A stretch of 64,000 nt of DNA from Lumnitzera littorea. Its lineage: Eukaryota > Streptophyta > Magnoliopsida > Myrtales > Combretaceae. Within the stretch, counting starts at the first letter, position 1; every line of letters starts with the position of its first letter. The position numbers were made by a program, and so were the translations under genes. Positions 13,304-25,990 of the stretch are shown piece after piece. The stretch covers positions 64,867,377 to 64,931,376 of the forward strand of contig JAMXBB010000007.1 in NCBI GenBank assembly GCA_024138015.1, written 5' to 3'. The notes beneath the pieces are model-generated. The model saw nothing but the letters and a program-made list of their open reading frames with translations, was not told where the DNA came from and made no database searches.

Positions 13304-14588
13304 TGACGAGTTTATAAATACACTTGTTTTATAGTTGATTTTATAATGTTTTTATAGGATTTTATGGATGCTTATATTAAATTTGATGCTTATTTGTTTT
13401 ATATTTTGAATTTAAGTTTTGTTTGATTGATTTGATGATTTGAAGCTGATTTAGACAAGTTTTGAAGCTTAAGAAAGGATATGCCTATGAATAGGGACTA
13501 TGAATTGAAATCATGGGAAAAATGAGCAAGAAAATAAGGAAGAATTGATGATCAGAGATGATTACGGTCAGGATTATGGGCGTGCTTTTTGGGTGTGAAC
13601 CTTCTATTTCACTTATTTGCAATTTTTGTGTAGAGAAAGATCATAGGTAAGAATCACACTCGTGATCTTAGGACATGAACATGCTATTCTTTGTGGATTC
13701 ATTTATTTTTGGAAAGATTTAAAGCCTTAGAAGTTTCCTTATACTTATACTTATATAAAAGTCCTTGTAAACACAATAATATATCATCATCCTTAGCATA
13801 ATTCATTCTTATTCCATTCATTCAATTTAATTAGGGTTTAGATAAGAATAATAACTTTTAGAGTGGATTATTTTCTTTAAGGAATTTAACATTAGGAGTG
13901 ATAAGGGAAATATTTGATCTTAAATTAGGGGTTAAGACATCTTTTAAACATTGTTTTCACTCCTCTTTATATGTTATTGATTTGGATATTTTGTAACCTA
14001 TTATTTCTTATATACTTAATTGATATTGTGAATTGGGTATATGCATTACTAGTTAATGGATCTTGGTTGAGAATTGGTTTTTTGTTGAGTCTTTAATTCA
14101 ATAATCACTTAGCATATATTTTTATGAGTTAGAATATATGTTATATTAAGATTGAGTTTGTGAGAACCTCTTCTAATTAATAATTGTGAACTAAATGATT
14201 TAGATTAAAGAAAGACATAGCAGTATGCTCCTTAATTTAATTAAGGTTTAGGAACTAGAATGTATTAACCTCTTAAAGACTCGGTATTAACATTAACTAG
14301 TTTTCTATCTTTGGCTCATGATTGAATTTCTTAAAGGTGTTGAATATCCTGATCAAATTATTAAAGCAGATAAATTGTATTATTAGTTCTAATGATTAAA
14401 AATAACATATTTTATTTGCCTAGATGTAGATGGGACCAGGGTGGCTAAGAGCTAGTATAACATTCTTTATAGTTTTGATTTGGTTCTCACTAGTTTATTA
14501 TTTTATATGTAACCTAATGCATTTGCTAGTGAAAGTATGTTTTTGTTATATAAGTAGAGTTAAGTAGAGTTAGGTTTAAGCTTTATCA
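13304..14588 (+). mobile_element. 5' LTR of Athila-like element A
   Basis: A 1,285-bp LTR that begins TGACGAGTTTATAAATACAC and ends TATCA just before the primer site. Its first 240 bp are about 80% identical by eye to 57186-57540, the start of a second LTR preceded by a polypurine tract. A TATA-like TTATATAAAA lies at 13751-13760, which would start transcription into the element. Length and primer type fit the Athila lineage of Ty3/gypsy. Confidence 0.75.
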
Positions 14589-14594
14589 AGTTTT

Positions 14595-14612
14595 TGACGC
14601 TAATACTGGGGA
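14595..14612 (+). promoter_or_regulatory. degenerate primer binding site, element A
   Basis: TGACGCTAATACTGGGGA follows the LTR by six bases. It is a decayed form of the Athila/Tat-type site TGGCGCCGTTGCCGGGGA; almost all differences are transitions. Confidence 0.7.
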
Positions 14613-14809
14613 TTGATTTTTGTTAATTTCAGTTTTTAGGACAATCTAGAGACTGGGTATTTTTTCTTTTTTGTATTTCTTTCTTTTAATTTTGTTTCTT
14701 CATCTTGATTATTTATTTTTGTTAGTTTCTTTTTAGTGTCAGATTTATGCTTCCTTTTATTTTATTTTGCAAGCACTTCTGTTGGAAGATAGTTTGAGGA
14801 TAGGGTAGT

Positions 14810-15540
14810 TATGGATGATAATGGCATACAGTCTTTTCCATTGTGTTGTACTGTAGAGCTTCAAATAGAAATTCTTTCTTTCAAAGCAATATGAGGGTGA
14901 GTCACTATATGAGGCATGGTTAAGATTCAACAACTGAATAAATAAATGCCTATATCATGATACTCTTACTTGGAATCAATTGTTGATATTTTATGATGAG
15001 ATGAGGTATCGGGATAAATTCAAGATTGAAATTGCTACCAAAGGACCCTTGATAAATATGCCAATGATGCAAGTAATTAATATAATTGAAGAATTGTCAT
15101 ACTTAAGTATAAAGAATAACTTCCCTTTAGTCAACAAGATGTAGTAATAATCTTAGCTAAAAAAAAAAAAAGAGAAGAGTACTGAAGAGTTATTAAGGGA
15201 TTTAGAGCAGAAATGGAAGGAAAAATTTGAAAGCCAGAGTTCAACCATTCAAAAGATAGAGACTCAATTAGCACAGGTAATAAAGCTCTTAAGCACCATA
15301 CAAGTGGTTGTAAAGGTAAATTAATTACAAGAGATCCTTGTGAAAAGAAGAAGGAACTAAATCCTTTTAAGTCCATTGAAGATGAGGAGAAACCAAAATT
15401 GCCAATGACTATATTTAAAGAATCACAAATTGATTGTAGTTTCCAAATAGCAAGAGAGGTGAAGAAAGAAAAAGAAGAGAAACCAATTTGGAAAGTAGCG
15501 GTTGAAAAGCTTACCAATGTGACCATGAGGGGTTTAAAAG
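14810..15540 (+). pseudogene. Athila-like gag remnant, element A
   Basis: Capsid-precursor remnant. It is readable only by skipping stops and frame changes. Near 14893 it reads EGESLYEAWLRFNN, which matches the conserved GESLYEAWERFK motif of plant retrotransposon gag. A segment ending in a MQVINIIEELSYL helix follows. From about 15178 there is a charged coiled-coil-like part (EELLRDLEQKWKEKFE, then STIQKIETQLAQV), as in the C-terminal half of Athila gag. The N-terminal part is missing or too decayed. The 131-codon open frame on the opposite strand here is only a shadow. Not functional. Confidence 0.65.
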
Positions 15541-15764
15541 ACTAGAAAAACAATTTGAAAATGTTATGAAAGGCTTTTGCCCAACTGAGCTAGTAAATGT
15601 AATGCATTTAAGGTAAGGTAAGACACTTGAAACTAAATAATCACTAGCTTCTACATCAAAAACAAAAGATGAAGCGATTTAATAAAGGCGTATTATTGAA
15701 GAATATGAGCCTACTATTAAATAAGGTACACTGCTTATACCCTTTCTAGGATACCTAATTAAAA

Positions 15765-16362
15765 GAAAAATTGATGAAGATTATGAGAAGTTCCTAGAGA
15801 TGTTCAAGAAGCTAGGGGTTAATATTCCTTTGGTAAATTTATTAGAGTAAACTCCTCATATAAGGCATTATTTGAAAGAAATCATAATTAAGAAAAGGAA
15901 AATAAATAGGTGAGAAACAATTATGTTATCTCAAGCATATATTGAAGGACTAAGAGATACCTTAAATAATCTAGGGAAGTTCACTTTAGATTGCACTATA
16001 AAAGGTCAAAATCTCATGAATGCATTTTGTGACTTAGGTGTAAGTGTTAATATGATGCCTTTCTCTTTGGCAAAGAAATTGAGATTAGGGGATGCAATTA
16101 GTAAAGTTGAGATGGCAGTTCAATTGTTTGATAGTTCATTTAAGAGACCCTAAGGACAAATTGAGGATGCGCTTTTAAAGATAGATAAATTTATATTTCC
16201 TGTGGACTTTGTGATCTTCAATATAAAGGAAGATTAAGAGATTCCTATCATCCTTGGGTGTCCATTTATGACCACTGTTGGAGCTATAATTACTGTGAAA
16301 AATAGTAAGATGGTATTGAGGATTGGGAACAGTGAATTGCATGTAAATATTAGAAAGTGATG
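15765..16362 (+). pseudogene. Athila-like aspartic protease remnant, element A
   Basis: Retropepsin that in life would cleave the Gag-Pol polyprotein. The longest open piece is 15923-16153, followed by a stop and then further matching sequence. Visible features in order: a lead-in DYEKFLEMFKKLGVNIP from about 15775; the active-site segment CDLGVSVNMMP (Asp codon 16031-16033), where the Athila family normally has CDLGAS; KIDKFIFPVDFVI; and EIPIILGCPFM, the equivalent of the family's VPLILGRPFL flap and second motif. Two in-frame stops are visible within the remnant. No reverse transcriptase follows, although the family normally places it next. Confidence 0.8.
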
Positions 16363-18084
16363 GTAAAGGATTGATGTTGCAAAAGTTTGATCCACCTTAA
16401 AGGGAAGGAAGTAGTGAGCGTTGAGTCAATAGTGTTAAACAAAAGTACTTATTGGAAGATAGCCCAATATTTGGCTAATTAGTAGATATAGTCATTACAA
16501 AAGATTTGCACAAGTTTTGTAATGTTTTGATGACTTCTTTTAGTGTTAATAACTTGTACAGGTCTCAAGACAAATTTTTGAGGATTATAAGTCAAAAGCA
16601 CCAAGAAAAGACGAAAAGATAAAGTCATAGTCAAGATCATGCCTATAATCTAGATCGTAAACCTTTAAGGGCAGAGGGAGACAAAAAGATTAGAGAGGCT
16701 TTGGTGCAACAATTACAATTAGGAATTAGACTTGAACTAGGCCGTGAACCTGACTATCAATTAAATATTTCTCTTCCCTTTATATTAGTGTTTTCCATTT
16801 CTTCTTTTTTCCTTCATCCATGTTTCACTTACATGTGTCTCATGAATTTATTTTCTGTTTGATTTGCTAATTGCATGTATAAACATAAGTGATTGGTTAT
16901 TTTTCTAGGACATAAAGCATTTAATTTATAAACTTGGCATAACATATTTATATTGTTTTCATAGTCTTAGAACTTTTATGAATTTTTTCACCCTTTGGGT
17001 ATTCTTTCATATGTTTTTACAATATGAAGCATATTGGGTCAAAATTTATTTGAAATCCTTGAGTTGACTTAATTTATGTTGTTTGGACACTCTAGGATTA
17101 TGAAATTAGAGACCAATTGATTAATTTATGTCGCATTGTCTTATTTATTGTTATATTTTAAAGTGTAGGGCAAATGTCCATGAAATATGAACTTGTGTCT
17201 TTTCTATTTTTTAAAAACATGCTAAGAGATCTAGAGATGGAGAAAATTTGCAAGATAAGCTTTCATGATTTGATTTGCTAACTTAGCTTCCTTTGATATT
17301 AAAATATTTTGTAGTTAGTAAAGTATTAATCCTATTAATTTTATACTGCTTTTTACTAAACTATTCTTATTTATGGGTGGAATAGTTAGGAGTAGTTTTG
17401 GCGTTTAGTTTTCTTTGATGCAGTTTACTTTATCTTTGTTTTTTTTTGTTTGTTTTGCAAGGCTTTAGAACTTCAATGGTGCATTCGGAATTTAACAGCT
17501 TAAATGGCAATTTCAGAAATTAGTGTTGTATTATTTAAACTAGGAAGTTTTAATTTCCATTTATCTTTTTCTCTTTCCTTTTTCTTATTGATTTTTTTAG
17601 TGTTTTCACTAATTCTTTATACATTAAGGATAATGTATAAAATTAGTGTGTGAATGAATATAGTAATATAACACCAAATGAAAATTTTCTATAAAAGGAT
17701 TTAAGTTGATTTTATTATATATCTACACTTAAGATTTTTTGCAAAAATAATTTTTTTAAAGAAGATATAGAATCCTTTTGATATTACACATCTATTTGCC
17801 ATTATTTTTTATCTAACTAAAGAAGCAACTTTTTGGGATTGTTTTTTTCAATTTTTGTATGAATTTGCTAATCATTATGACCTTTTTATAGAATGCTGGA
17901 GTTGAATAATGAAATTTGTGTGAGGTATAGAGTTTCTTGTTATTTGAACTTAAATTTAAACTTGGAATTTAGAGGAACATTACTATTTGGGAATTAGTTA
18001 TTTGTATTTTACTTTAGTGTATATTTACTCCTTAGGAAGCTTGATAACCCTATAGTTTCTAACAAATAAATAAATGATGCTTAT
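16363..18084 (+). mobile_element. element A interior, 3' noncoding part
   Basis: No reverse transcriptase, RNase H or integrase motif is readable here. A short acidic/basic remnant occurs at about 16660-16800. From about 17745 the sequence is closely related to 55895-56245 in element B (AAGAAGATATAGAATC, ATCTATTTGCCATTATTTTT, CTAACTAAAGAAGCAACTTTTT). The match breaks at 18084 where element C is inserted and resumes at 52315. Confidence 0.65.
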
Positions 18085-20898
18085 TGTTAATCCCAATTTT
18101 GATTTTCCTTAATTTATTCTACAATAAGTTCAACTCGCTTAATATAAAATACTTGTCATTAAATTAAGGAAAGGATTTTTTTTCTTCAATTTTTTTTAAA
18201 TATTAAGAAAATATTTTAGGAGTCGCCAATCAGCGAAACTAATAAAAATCGGATTAGGGTTTCTTGGGTGGAAAAAACCCTAATTAGGTTACCGCCCTAC
18301 TAACTTTCTAAAAATATATATTTTTAGAAAAAACTTTAATGGAAAAGGGGGTTTGAAGGCTAATTTATTAAGACACTTATCTTCATGTAAAAATTAAAGA
18401 AAACAACTAATGGGCCTCCATTTTTAAAATTTCTTAAAATTTTTTTTTTGGAAATATGCAAAAATATGAAAAATTCCTAAAAATGATTTTTTATTACCAA
18501 TTTTACTAAAAGAAAGTTTTCAATTCTTTTAATGGTTGTCTCAAAAGTGCATATATATCTTTTAATCGGTATTAAACCAATCGTAGTTCTTGTTTTTTGA
18601 AAAACTTTAGTAAGTTGGTTCTTTTGGTCAGGTTTACATTTGTTAACAATTTTACTTTTTATTAAAAAAAACTTTAAAAGACCTAATTTTATTCTCAATT
18701 TTTGAAAAAAATCCTAAAACCTAATTTTTGAAAACACCCAAAGTAAGTTTTTTATTTAATATAAAAAAACCAACCATGTGATGAAATCTTCTTTTATTTA
18801 TTAAAAAAACCTTAAAAAACCTAAAAATACGATTTTTACAAAAGTTTGCTAAAATATGCAATTTTCATGGAAAACATACAAAATTAATAAAAAATATGAA
18901 TTTTCCTAAAAATATGACATTTATGCAAAAAATATGCAAAGTACATATTTTTTGTTTCTTCAAAAATATGATGACATGAAAAAAAAAATACCAACCAACA
19001 AAAATTAACACTAAGACTTGCAAAAAACTCATTTTATTACTTACTTGATTAAAGAAAAAAACCTATCCTAGTTATGCAATTTCATAAAAATAGATACTAT
19101 ATATTAAGAGAACACAAAACAACAAAGTTGAAAAACTAAAACTAAGGACTAGCATCAAAAGAAAAATAAAGTTAGTAAAAATAAATTGATGAAAATTAAA
19201 ATTCTTAAATTAACTAAAATAACTAAATAATTAAAATAAAATAAAAAAAAGAACCCTAAACCCACCTAAACTATACATAGGTCAGATCTAGGCAAGGCTT
19301 ATGTACATAGGTTGGATCCTGGTTTGGATCATGGAATCATGGGTTGGGTCTTCTCCAAATGAAGGCAACAACTTTCTAAGCTTCGCATGAGGACTTCAGA
19401 ATAGCAAATCGAACAGGAAATTGACGCCTTGATGTATGGTGGTGGTTTCGGTGGTGTTTCATAAGTATATAGCAATGGTTGTTGGTCTCGCGTAAGAGAA
19501 AAGGATCAATGGTTTGCGTTGTTAGCTAGTGTTATGTGGCATAATGCGTATTTGTATGGATTGTGTGTCGGTTGTGGTGTATGCTCTTTGTTGGGGAGGA
19601 GATGACATTGATTGGGTCATGGTGGAGAGAGTGACTATACATGGGGGTTGCAGTTGCATGGGGATGGTATTGTAGCAGTAGGCGTTGGAGATGGATGAGG
19701 ATATGTAACTACTGTATGTTCGTTAGCGGAGTTGTTAGGCGCTGCGTGTGGTGTTAGTTGGTGTGAATAATGGGTTGGTTTAGTGGAGCTAGGCATGGTT
19801 AAGAGTAAGTTTGTGGTGGAGTTTAGGTCACAAACGTTGGAACATGCAAAGAGTGTGGTCACGATTGTTATTGGGTTGGTCACGCGGTAGGTGAGAGGGG
19901 GTCTAGGCTTGTGTGACTATGTGTGGAAGATAAGGAAGGTCAGTGGTTGTTTGTAGTGAGGGTATTGATGAGAGGGTGTCGAATTAGGTTTTAGGTTGTG
20001 GCTATCGATGATGCTGTTGGATGAGAATTGATTGTTATGTTGTTAGTTAAGTAGAGATTCTATTCATACTTAAATGCTTTGATCAGTGTCCCTTTTATAA
20101 TTTTCACAATTCAAATCTAAACTAAAGCTTTCAATCACACATGGCTGGGTTGTGGATCAACTTCAATTTTACCAAATCTTAATCAAGTGAAAATTTTTGC
20201 AAATTCTTTTTAGATTTAATCTTCTTGTCAATGACTTATTAAGAATTCAACTAAATATACAAAAGAATTTCAAAAGATTTGATATAATTTGTTGTAGCAA
20301 TAGGTTCTAGAAGCCCAAGGTGCTTATGTCCATGTACATAACCAATTGAGTTAGGCATCTTTCTCATTACCATGTGTAATTCAATTATACCTAAACTCTA
20401 GAATTGGGCCTAACTTTAGTTCTATTTAAAAACCTAGTCCCAACTTGACCCAATTTATTCAAAATGACCATAGCTTATCAAAATGGCCTAAAATATACAT
20501 GCTAAATATTTTTAACACCACCTTTAAATTTAATAAATTTGAAGCTTTATTTTAATTAGTCTAGTTAATATATTATTTTTTAAATTGGAAAAAAATCCAT
20601 TTTATAAACTCAAATATTTTACCAGACTATTAAAAATATTTTTCTAATGAAGCCTAGAAATTTAAAAAAATCTAAATTTATTAAATCGCATATATACTTT
20701 GAATTTTACCTGACTCGACCTTAAAAGATTGATTGACTTAACTCAAACGTTTATAACACTTTGTATTTTTCAAATTTTTATTTTTTATTGTATTTTTTCA
20801 ATTTTTAATTTCTTTTGTATTTTTCCTATAAATCTAGCCTAGAAAACCAAAAAGAAAAGAACTTAAAATAAAAGAGTGGTAAAAATGGAGTGTTTACA
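18085..20898 (-). mobile_element. left (3') LTR of element C
   Basis: A 2,814-bp uninterrupted LTR. On the minus strand it starts TGTAAACACTCC and ends ATTGGGATTAACA. It includes a GT-rich stretch (+ strand, about 19430-20000), a GGAGTCGCCAATC block at 18218 and a tRNA-like box A (minus, about 20354-20342). It serves as the uninterrupted reference for locating both insertions in the right LTR. Short open frames inside it (18477-18698, 19635-19883) are noise. Confidence 0.85.
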
Positions 20899-20914
20899 AC
20901 TGCCTCTCTTTATA
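20899..20914 (-). promoter_or_regulatory. polypurine tract of element C
   Basis: On the minus strand TATAAAGAGAGGCAGT directly precedes the LTR start TGTAAACAC. It matches the tract at 649-664 in the related element at the left edge. Confidence 0.65.
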
Positions 20915-20949
20915 GGGAAGTTTGATTAAAACTTTGCTACAATGGACTA

Positions 20950-21690
20950 TGGACTTGAATGGTCAGTTGAAAGAAGCTTGGATTGAAGAGTTAGCTAAAA
21001 GGTATTGACTTGAATGGTCAATTGAAAAGAATACTGACTTGAAATGTTAGCTTGAAAAAGAATATGGGTTTGAAAGGTCAACTTGAAAAACAATATTGAC
21101 TTAAAAGGTTAGCTTCGAATAGAATATTGACTTTAATGGTCAGATGACTAATGTCTTGACTTGACAGGTTGAGGTAAAAGATTTTTGACTTAAATTATTA
21201 GATAAATAAGATATAAACTTGAAAGGTTAAGGTAAAAGCGGTAAGATCTCGACTTCATAGGTTGGGGTTGACAGCTTAGGGTAAAAGGAGTAGGGTCTCG
21301 TAGAAAAAGGAGTAAGGTCCTAACATGATAGGTTAGGGTAAAAGGAGTAAGGTTCCAACTTGACAGGTTAGGGAAAAATAAGTGTCTCCACTTGATAGGT
21401 TGGGGTAAAAGGGATAAGGTTTCGACTTAATAGGTTGGGGTAAAAGGGATAAGGTCTTGATTTAATAGGTCGAGGTAAAATGGATATGGTCTTAACTTGA
21501 TTGGTTAAGGTAAAAGTTTTTCGACTAAAAATATAAGATAGATAAATGTTAAACAAATGAAGTCCTGAATTGAAAGGTTAGGGTAAAAAGGTTTTGACTT
21601 AAAGATACCATCATGACTTGAAAAGTTAAGATAAAAAGCCTCTAAATTGAAATATCGGAAAAATAGGGTCCTAACTTGAAAGGTTGGGTA
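20950..21690. repeat. degenerate 30-37 bp minisatellite in element C
   Basis: Around twenty loosely conserved units built on GACTTGAAAGGTTAGGGTAAAAGG, with an earlier variant GACTTGAATGGTCAATTGAAAAG. Spacing varies from about 30 to 48 bases. The array lies just inside the polypurine tract, the same relative place as the 84-bp array at the left edge, although the two units are unrelated in sequence. Confidence 0.8.
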
Positions 21691-21699
21691 TTCTTAAGG

Positions 21700-23520
21700 G
21701 GACAACCCTCTAAAAGAAAACAACCTTAACCTAGACTAGGAGGTAAAGGTAGGAAAGTATTACTCTTTAGAGAAAAACATCAAAGGCTATCTTAAATGGA
21801 TAGAAAACTCTTTCATAAGACTTATCATGGATAAATGGGAACAACTGATAAGGCCATCTTGTGTAGATGGAGATCCTTAGTTTGCCTTATATAGATAAAA
21901 CTAGTAATGATTGTAAATCTTAAGATTAGAAGATTCTAAACTTTAGCCTTTGTGAAAATGCTAAGAGATCTCTTTTGAAGGATGTCAGGAAGGGATTAGA
22001 CTTGATTCAAGTTGATCCTTTTGAAAAATTTCATTTTTCTTTGCTTTTGAAAACTTTAAATCTAGAAAAATCTATTTTATTTTATTTTTTGAAAAGCTTA
22101 TTATTTTAGAGAAATTACTAACAAATTGGAGAATTTTCACTTGCACACAAAGTTGTATCTTAGTGGCAAATTGCCCCAATACTTAATGGCTATTCATTTC
22201 TTCTTAGATTGCTTTGTCACTCATTATTAAAACTTATGCGATGGCTTTACAAAGCATTGATTTCTGCAAACATCAATTTCAAACTTAGGGCAAATGACTA
22301 TCAATGCCCTTAGAAATATTTAATTGTTCTTTTATTTTCCACCTAGGGAACGATACCATTACTTGAAATATTTAGTCCAAAAGGACTTCCTCATACTCTC
22401 TCAAGCCTATTTTCACTCTTGGCATCAATTCCGAAAATTGTAGTCTATCTTGTAAATGATATACCTAATGAATTAGCTAGGTCTTTTTTAGGCTCATAAT
22501 TTAAGGCTTTTGGTCAATGGTTCGAGCAAGGGGATATCATTGTTATGGCTAATTTAAAAGAAATCATGTACTTTTTATCTCAGGTTTATAAGTTAAGAAC
22601 TTAGGAACAAATTGAACAAGGACTTGCCCCCCTAGTTTCATAACCAAATATTGCTTAACATAAGTCCATTTTTTTTAATCAGAAGAGCTAAATTAAGGAT
22701 GGTCATGTAGGGGAGGTCACAGAATTAAGGCTTTATGCTTTTGGGCTTGAAACTCTTGTTGTGGTTGACCTTTGAGTGCTTCTTGGTAAAGCTTAAGATT
22801 TCGAGTATTGCGATTCCAACATGGGTTTTGAACTCATTTTTCTTAATATATGAAGGCGATGGGCTTATAAGTTTCATCTCACTTTCAGATAGGAACACAT
22901 TATGCCTTTTTCTCTTTTTGTTTTTCATCATTTTTCCTCTTTTCTTTCTCTTTTTTCTTTTTGTTCTCTTTTTTCTTTCCTTTCCCTTTTTATTAAGATG
23001 ATTGCCATTCGTTGTCTTGAGTTCACATTCTAAGAGAATTAAAGCCCTAATCCATGGATTCAGAGCATGTGGGTTTAAGGTGAAGTGTATATGGGCCTAG
23101 GTGAAGTGTGCACGAGCTTAAGGTATTCAGCAAAAGTGTATGGTCTTGAGGTGTATCCACTTAAGTGAAGTGTATGTGGATCAATACTTTTCTTAATTCC
23201 AAAGGAATCGAATCATCTGTGACAAGTATTGCTTGTGAATCGGTGCAATTGAAGCAAGTACAATGATAAAGATTGCGGACCAATCATGTGCTCCTGAGCT
23301 TATGGGCTTATCTAATTGGCTTATCGAGCTATCCGAGGTGAACTAGGCATTGAGGAGCAATGCATTCCTTAGTCCAACTTGTCGAGTTACATCGCTCTCC
23401 ACATCATTCAGGAAGCTGTTGAGGTGACCAAACAACTTGTTGAGTTGATCCCTTCACAACACACATTAGTCCAAGCATCAAGTTAGGATATAACTAACCC
23501 CATTAGTGCCAAAGCAGAGT
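21700..23520. other. element C interior, no domain recognised
   Basis: Expected place for pol in minus orientation, but no reverse transcriptase, RNase H or integrase motif could be read. A pyrimidine-rich TTTTCTCTTTTT stretch lies at about 22905-22995 and creates spurious open frames. A small duplicated phrase around GTGAAGTGTATATGG occurs at 23070-23180. Confidence 0.45.
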
Positions 23521-23527
23521 TGATAGT

Positions 23528-24240
23528 TGTTAGGAGCCAATCACCCAAGGTTGACCCCAAAAATGAGTTGTCCTTGAACTAACCTTTGTCTAGTCTTAAC
23601 TGTTTGCACTATTGAGCTATTGATGGTGACCTTACTTGATCGAAATTCGCCCCTACTTGGATAGCAGTGTTATTGGGACTATAGAATGAGCAAATTACGC
23701 GTATGCTATCCTATTCTAACATTCGTATTGTCCTTACTGCTAACGGATATTCTTTTTGCATGATTACAATGATACCCCTGTAAATTATTCTCTTTTTCCT
23801 TTACTAATCGGAATCTTTTTTGTAATTTACTCTTACCTAAAATTTGCCCTAATCTAGTCATATAAATACTTGTACATTGTAATAGCCACAACGGTTATTA
23901 GATCGAATTTTTCAAACATTCTCTCTTGAACTAAGTGTTCTTTTACTTACTTTCAAGCTATTGTTATTTAGCCATTTGAATGTGGACTAGTAGTAAGTAA
24001 CCTTCGGCTATACTTGTACGTTATATCAAGTACGTCTTGAGCTCGTATGAGATGTCGATATGTCATATTCAATGTTGGTGTGTCATATCCAATGCTGGTG
24101 CATGGGCTCATCATTTGACTATCATTTACTTTTCGAGCCATCTCACAGCCTGGACCTATCCCTTAGTTACGCGTGATATTGGGTTCATGTGTTCATCTAT
24201 GAATCCGTATCACATAAGCTAGTCTATTCCTTCCTAGAAC
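23528..24240 (+). mobile_element. possible LTR insertion in element C
   Basis: Base composition and style change here. The segment begins TGTTAGGAGCC after ATAGT and carries a good plus-strand TATA box, TATAAATA at 23861-23868. That box lies about 330 bp in, as in many plant LTRs. The end is not found, no target duplication could be matched, and the family is unknown. Confidence 0.35.
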
Positions 24241-24924
24241 AAATAACCCTAACCTCTTAATTGTCCTAGTATAGGGAGGTTCTTGACAAGGCTGATTTTA
24301 AGAATAATCCCTAAAAGGCTCAAACCGGTTTGTAAGAGATAATTGTGTTTAAGGATGATGAGGTGAATGCTTAACATTATTTTGGCACGTGTACTAAGTT
24401 TAAGATGGACCTCTTTTAAAGAATGAGTCCAATACTTACATTGATGGCATTTGTCTCTTACGTGTTTAGGGTTAGTGTTCAGACCATGGTTTGCCTCTCT
24501 TCATATTAAAAATTTCAAACAATGGATCACCTTTTCCCTAAGTAGAAAGTGTTTATTTAATTGGACTTGATCATTGATTAAGATTGCCTCAGGCTTAATC
24601 AAATGGATTGATCTGAAATGATGCCCCATTAGTTGCCTTTCTCTGATCATTTGCAAAATGATTACAAAATTTGATTTAGAAAGCTCATATAGAAAAGAGA
24701 AAATTTATTTAAAAGGCAATTTTAGAATTCAAAACATAGTTTTTGCAAACATTAAAGACAATGGAAACATGTGCATTAAGCCAATTTCTATTCTTTCATC
24801 TCTTGGTAATGATCCCTCTTATTTATGCCCCTACAGATGGGCTTTTTTTTTTCTCATGATTAGGCATCTCCTCATAATTTAACCCCTTCTAGCATTAACT
24901 AAGTCTTGCATTATGTTTGTCAAC

Positions 24925-25990
24925 TCTCAGTATTTATCAGTAGCATGCCTCCATTAACCCATGTGGTATTCGTACTCTACATTAGGATCGTACTTTCGTA
25001 GCTTGTACTTTAGCATTGGAGCTTTTGGGTATAGTATGTTCATTTCCCTTAACTAACGGAAAACTTGAGACTTTAGCATGGGAAGGGGAGTAGATTTTCT
25101 CCTCTTAGGCCCTTGATGGTGTGTACTTAACAATAGCTTTCACCCTACACTCTGAAGTGATGCAGAGTTACTTCTATGCTTTGCAACTGCACCTATTTCT
25201 TCTTCTTTGATCATCAAGGTTAACTACTTGACATATGGCCCATTAGGTTTTAGGAGCAAGTTGGTGTTGACTTTGACATTTAATCTATCTATTTGAATGA
25301 ATCCTGCTTCAATAAGGTCTTACACTCTGTGTCTTAATCTCCAACAATCTTCAATTGAATGACCCATTAAACCTAAGTGATAATTACAATGCAAATTCAG
25401 GTTCCTATCTCGTAGCACGTATCTTGTTTGAGGGAGTTTAAAGTGTAACACCCCTATCTTTCTTAGCCGATGGAGGAGTTGAGTGATTGGGACATAAACT
25501 ATCTTTTGGTAGCCTTTAGGCCTTCTTTATTTTGTACAGGTTCTTAGTCATTACCTAGGAGTGTTTCTAATTGCTTTAAATGATGGGCCAACATTTTAGG
25601 TTGTAACAATAGGCTTTTAATGCTTAGGACCCTCTCAAATTTAACCCTTGGTGCTTATGTATAGTAAGGCCTACCTTGAGGCTGGTTGATAGCCATGCTG
25701 ACCAGAACATGTATATTCTCCACTGAATTATCTCTATTTGCATCAACCATTGTCTTGCTAAGTAGGGTCTCACTACTAGATTCTGATAACTTTTTACAAA
25801 TCTCAAGATTTGATGTTTCTTTAGCAATAAGGCCCATATCTTGGAATTGCTTGAATGTAACGTGTATAACCATTTCTAGATCCGTAAGACTTTCATCTAA
25901 TGTCGATAGCCTCTTTTCCATAATTGTGAGCCTTTCCTGTAGTTGTTTGCTAGGACTAATTTCACTTCTTTATATCTTTAAAGGATGGGC
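24925..25990 (-). pseudogene. Ogre/Tat-like gag remnant, element C
   Basis: Nucleocapsid-type part of gag, on the minus strand and broken by stops. Two similar motifs are readable. At 25390-25341 is CNYHLGLMGHSIEDCWRL, followed by RHRVQDLIEAGFI. At about 24985-24925 is a decayed partner, VEYEYHMG then HATDKYWEL and IMQDLVNA. Both resemble the CxYHxGxxGHxTExCWxLKxxIQDLI pattern found in Ogre/Tat gag. Upstream in reading direction, 25921-25655 contains a helical stretch (EKRLSTLDESLTDLEM). The + strand open frame across it is a shadow. Confidence 0.7.

Noticed and set aside
15131..15526. 131-codon open frame on the minus strand
   Set aside because: It is antisense to the recognisable gag coiled-coil segment of element A.
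20940..21690. CRISPR-like array
   Set aside because: Units are degenerate, spacing varies and the 'spacers' are themselves repeat-derived; the context is a plant retrotransposon.
22725..23001. Overlapping frames including a hydrophobic, membrane-like protein
   Set aside because: The hydrophobicity comes from a low-complexity TTTTCTCTT run; no gene signals.
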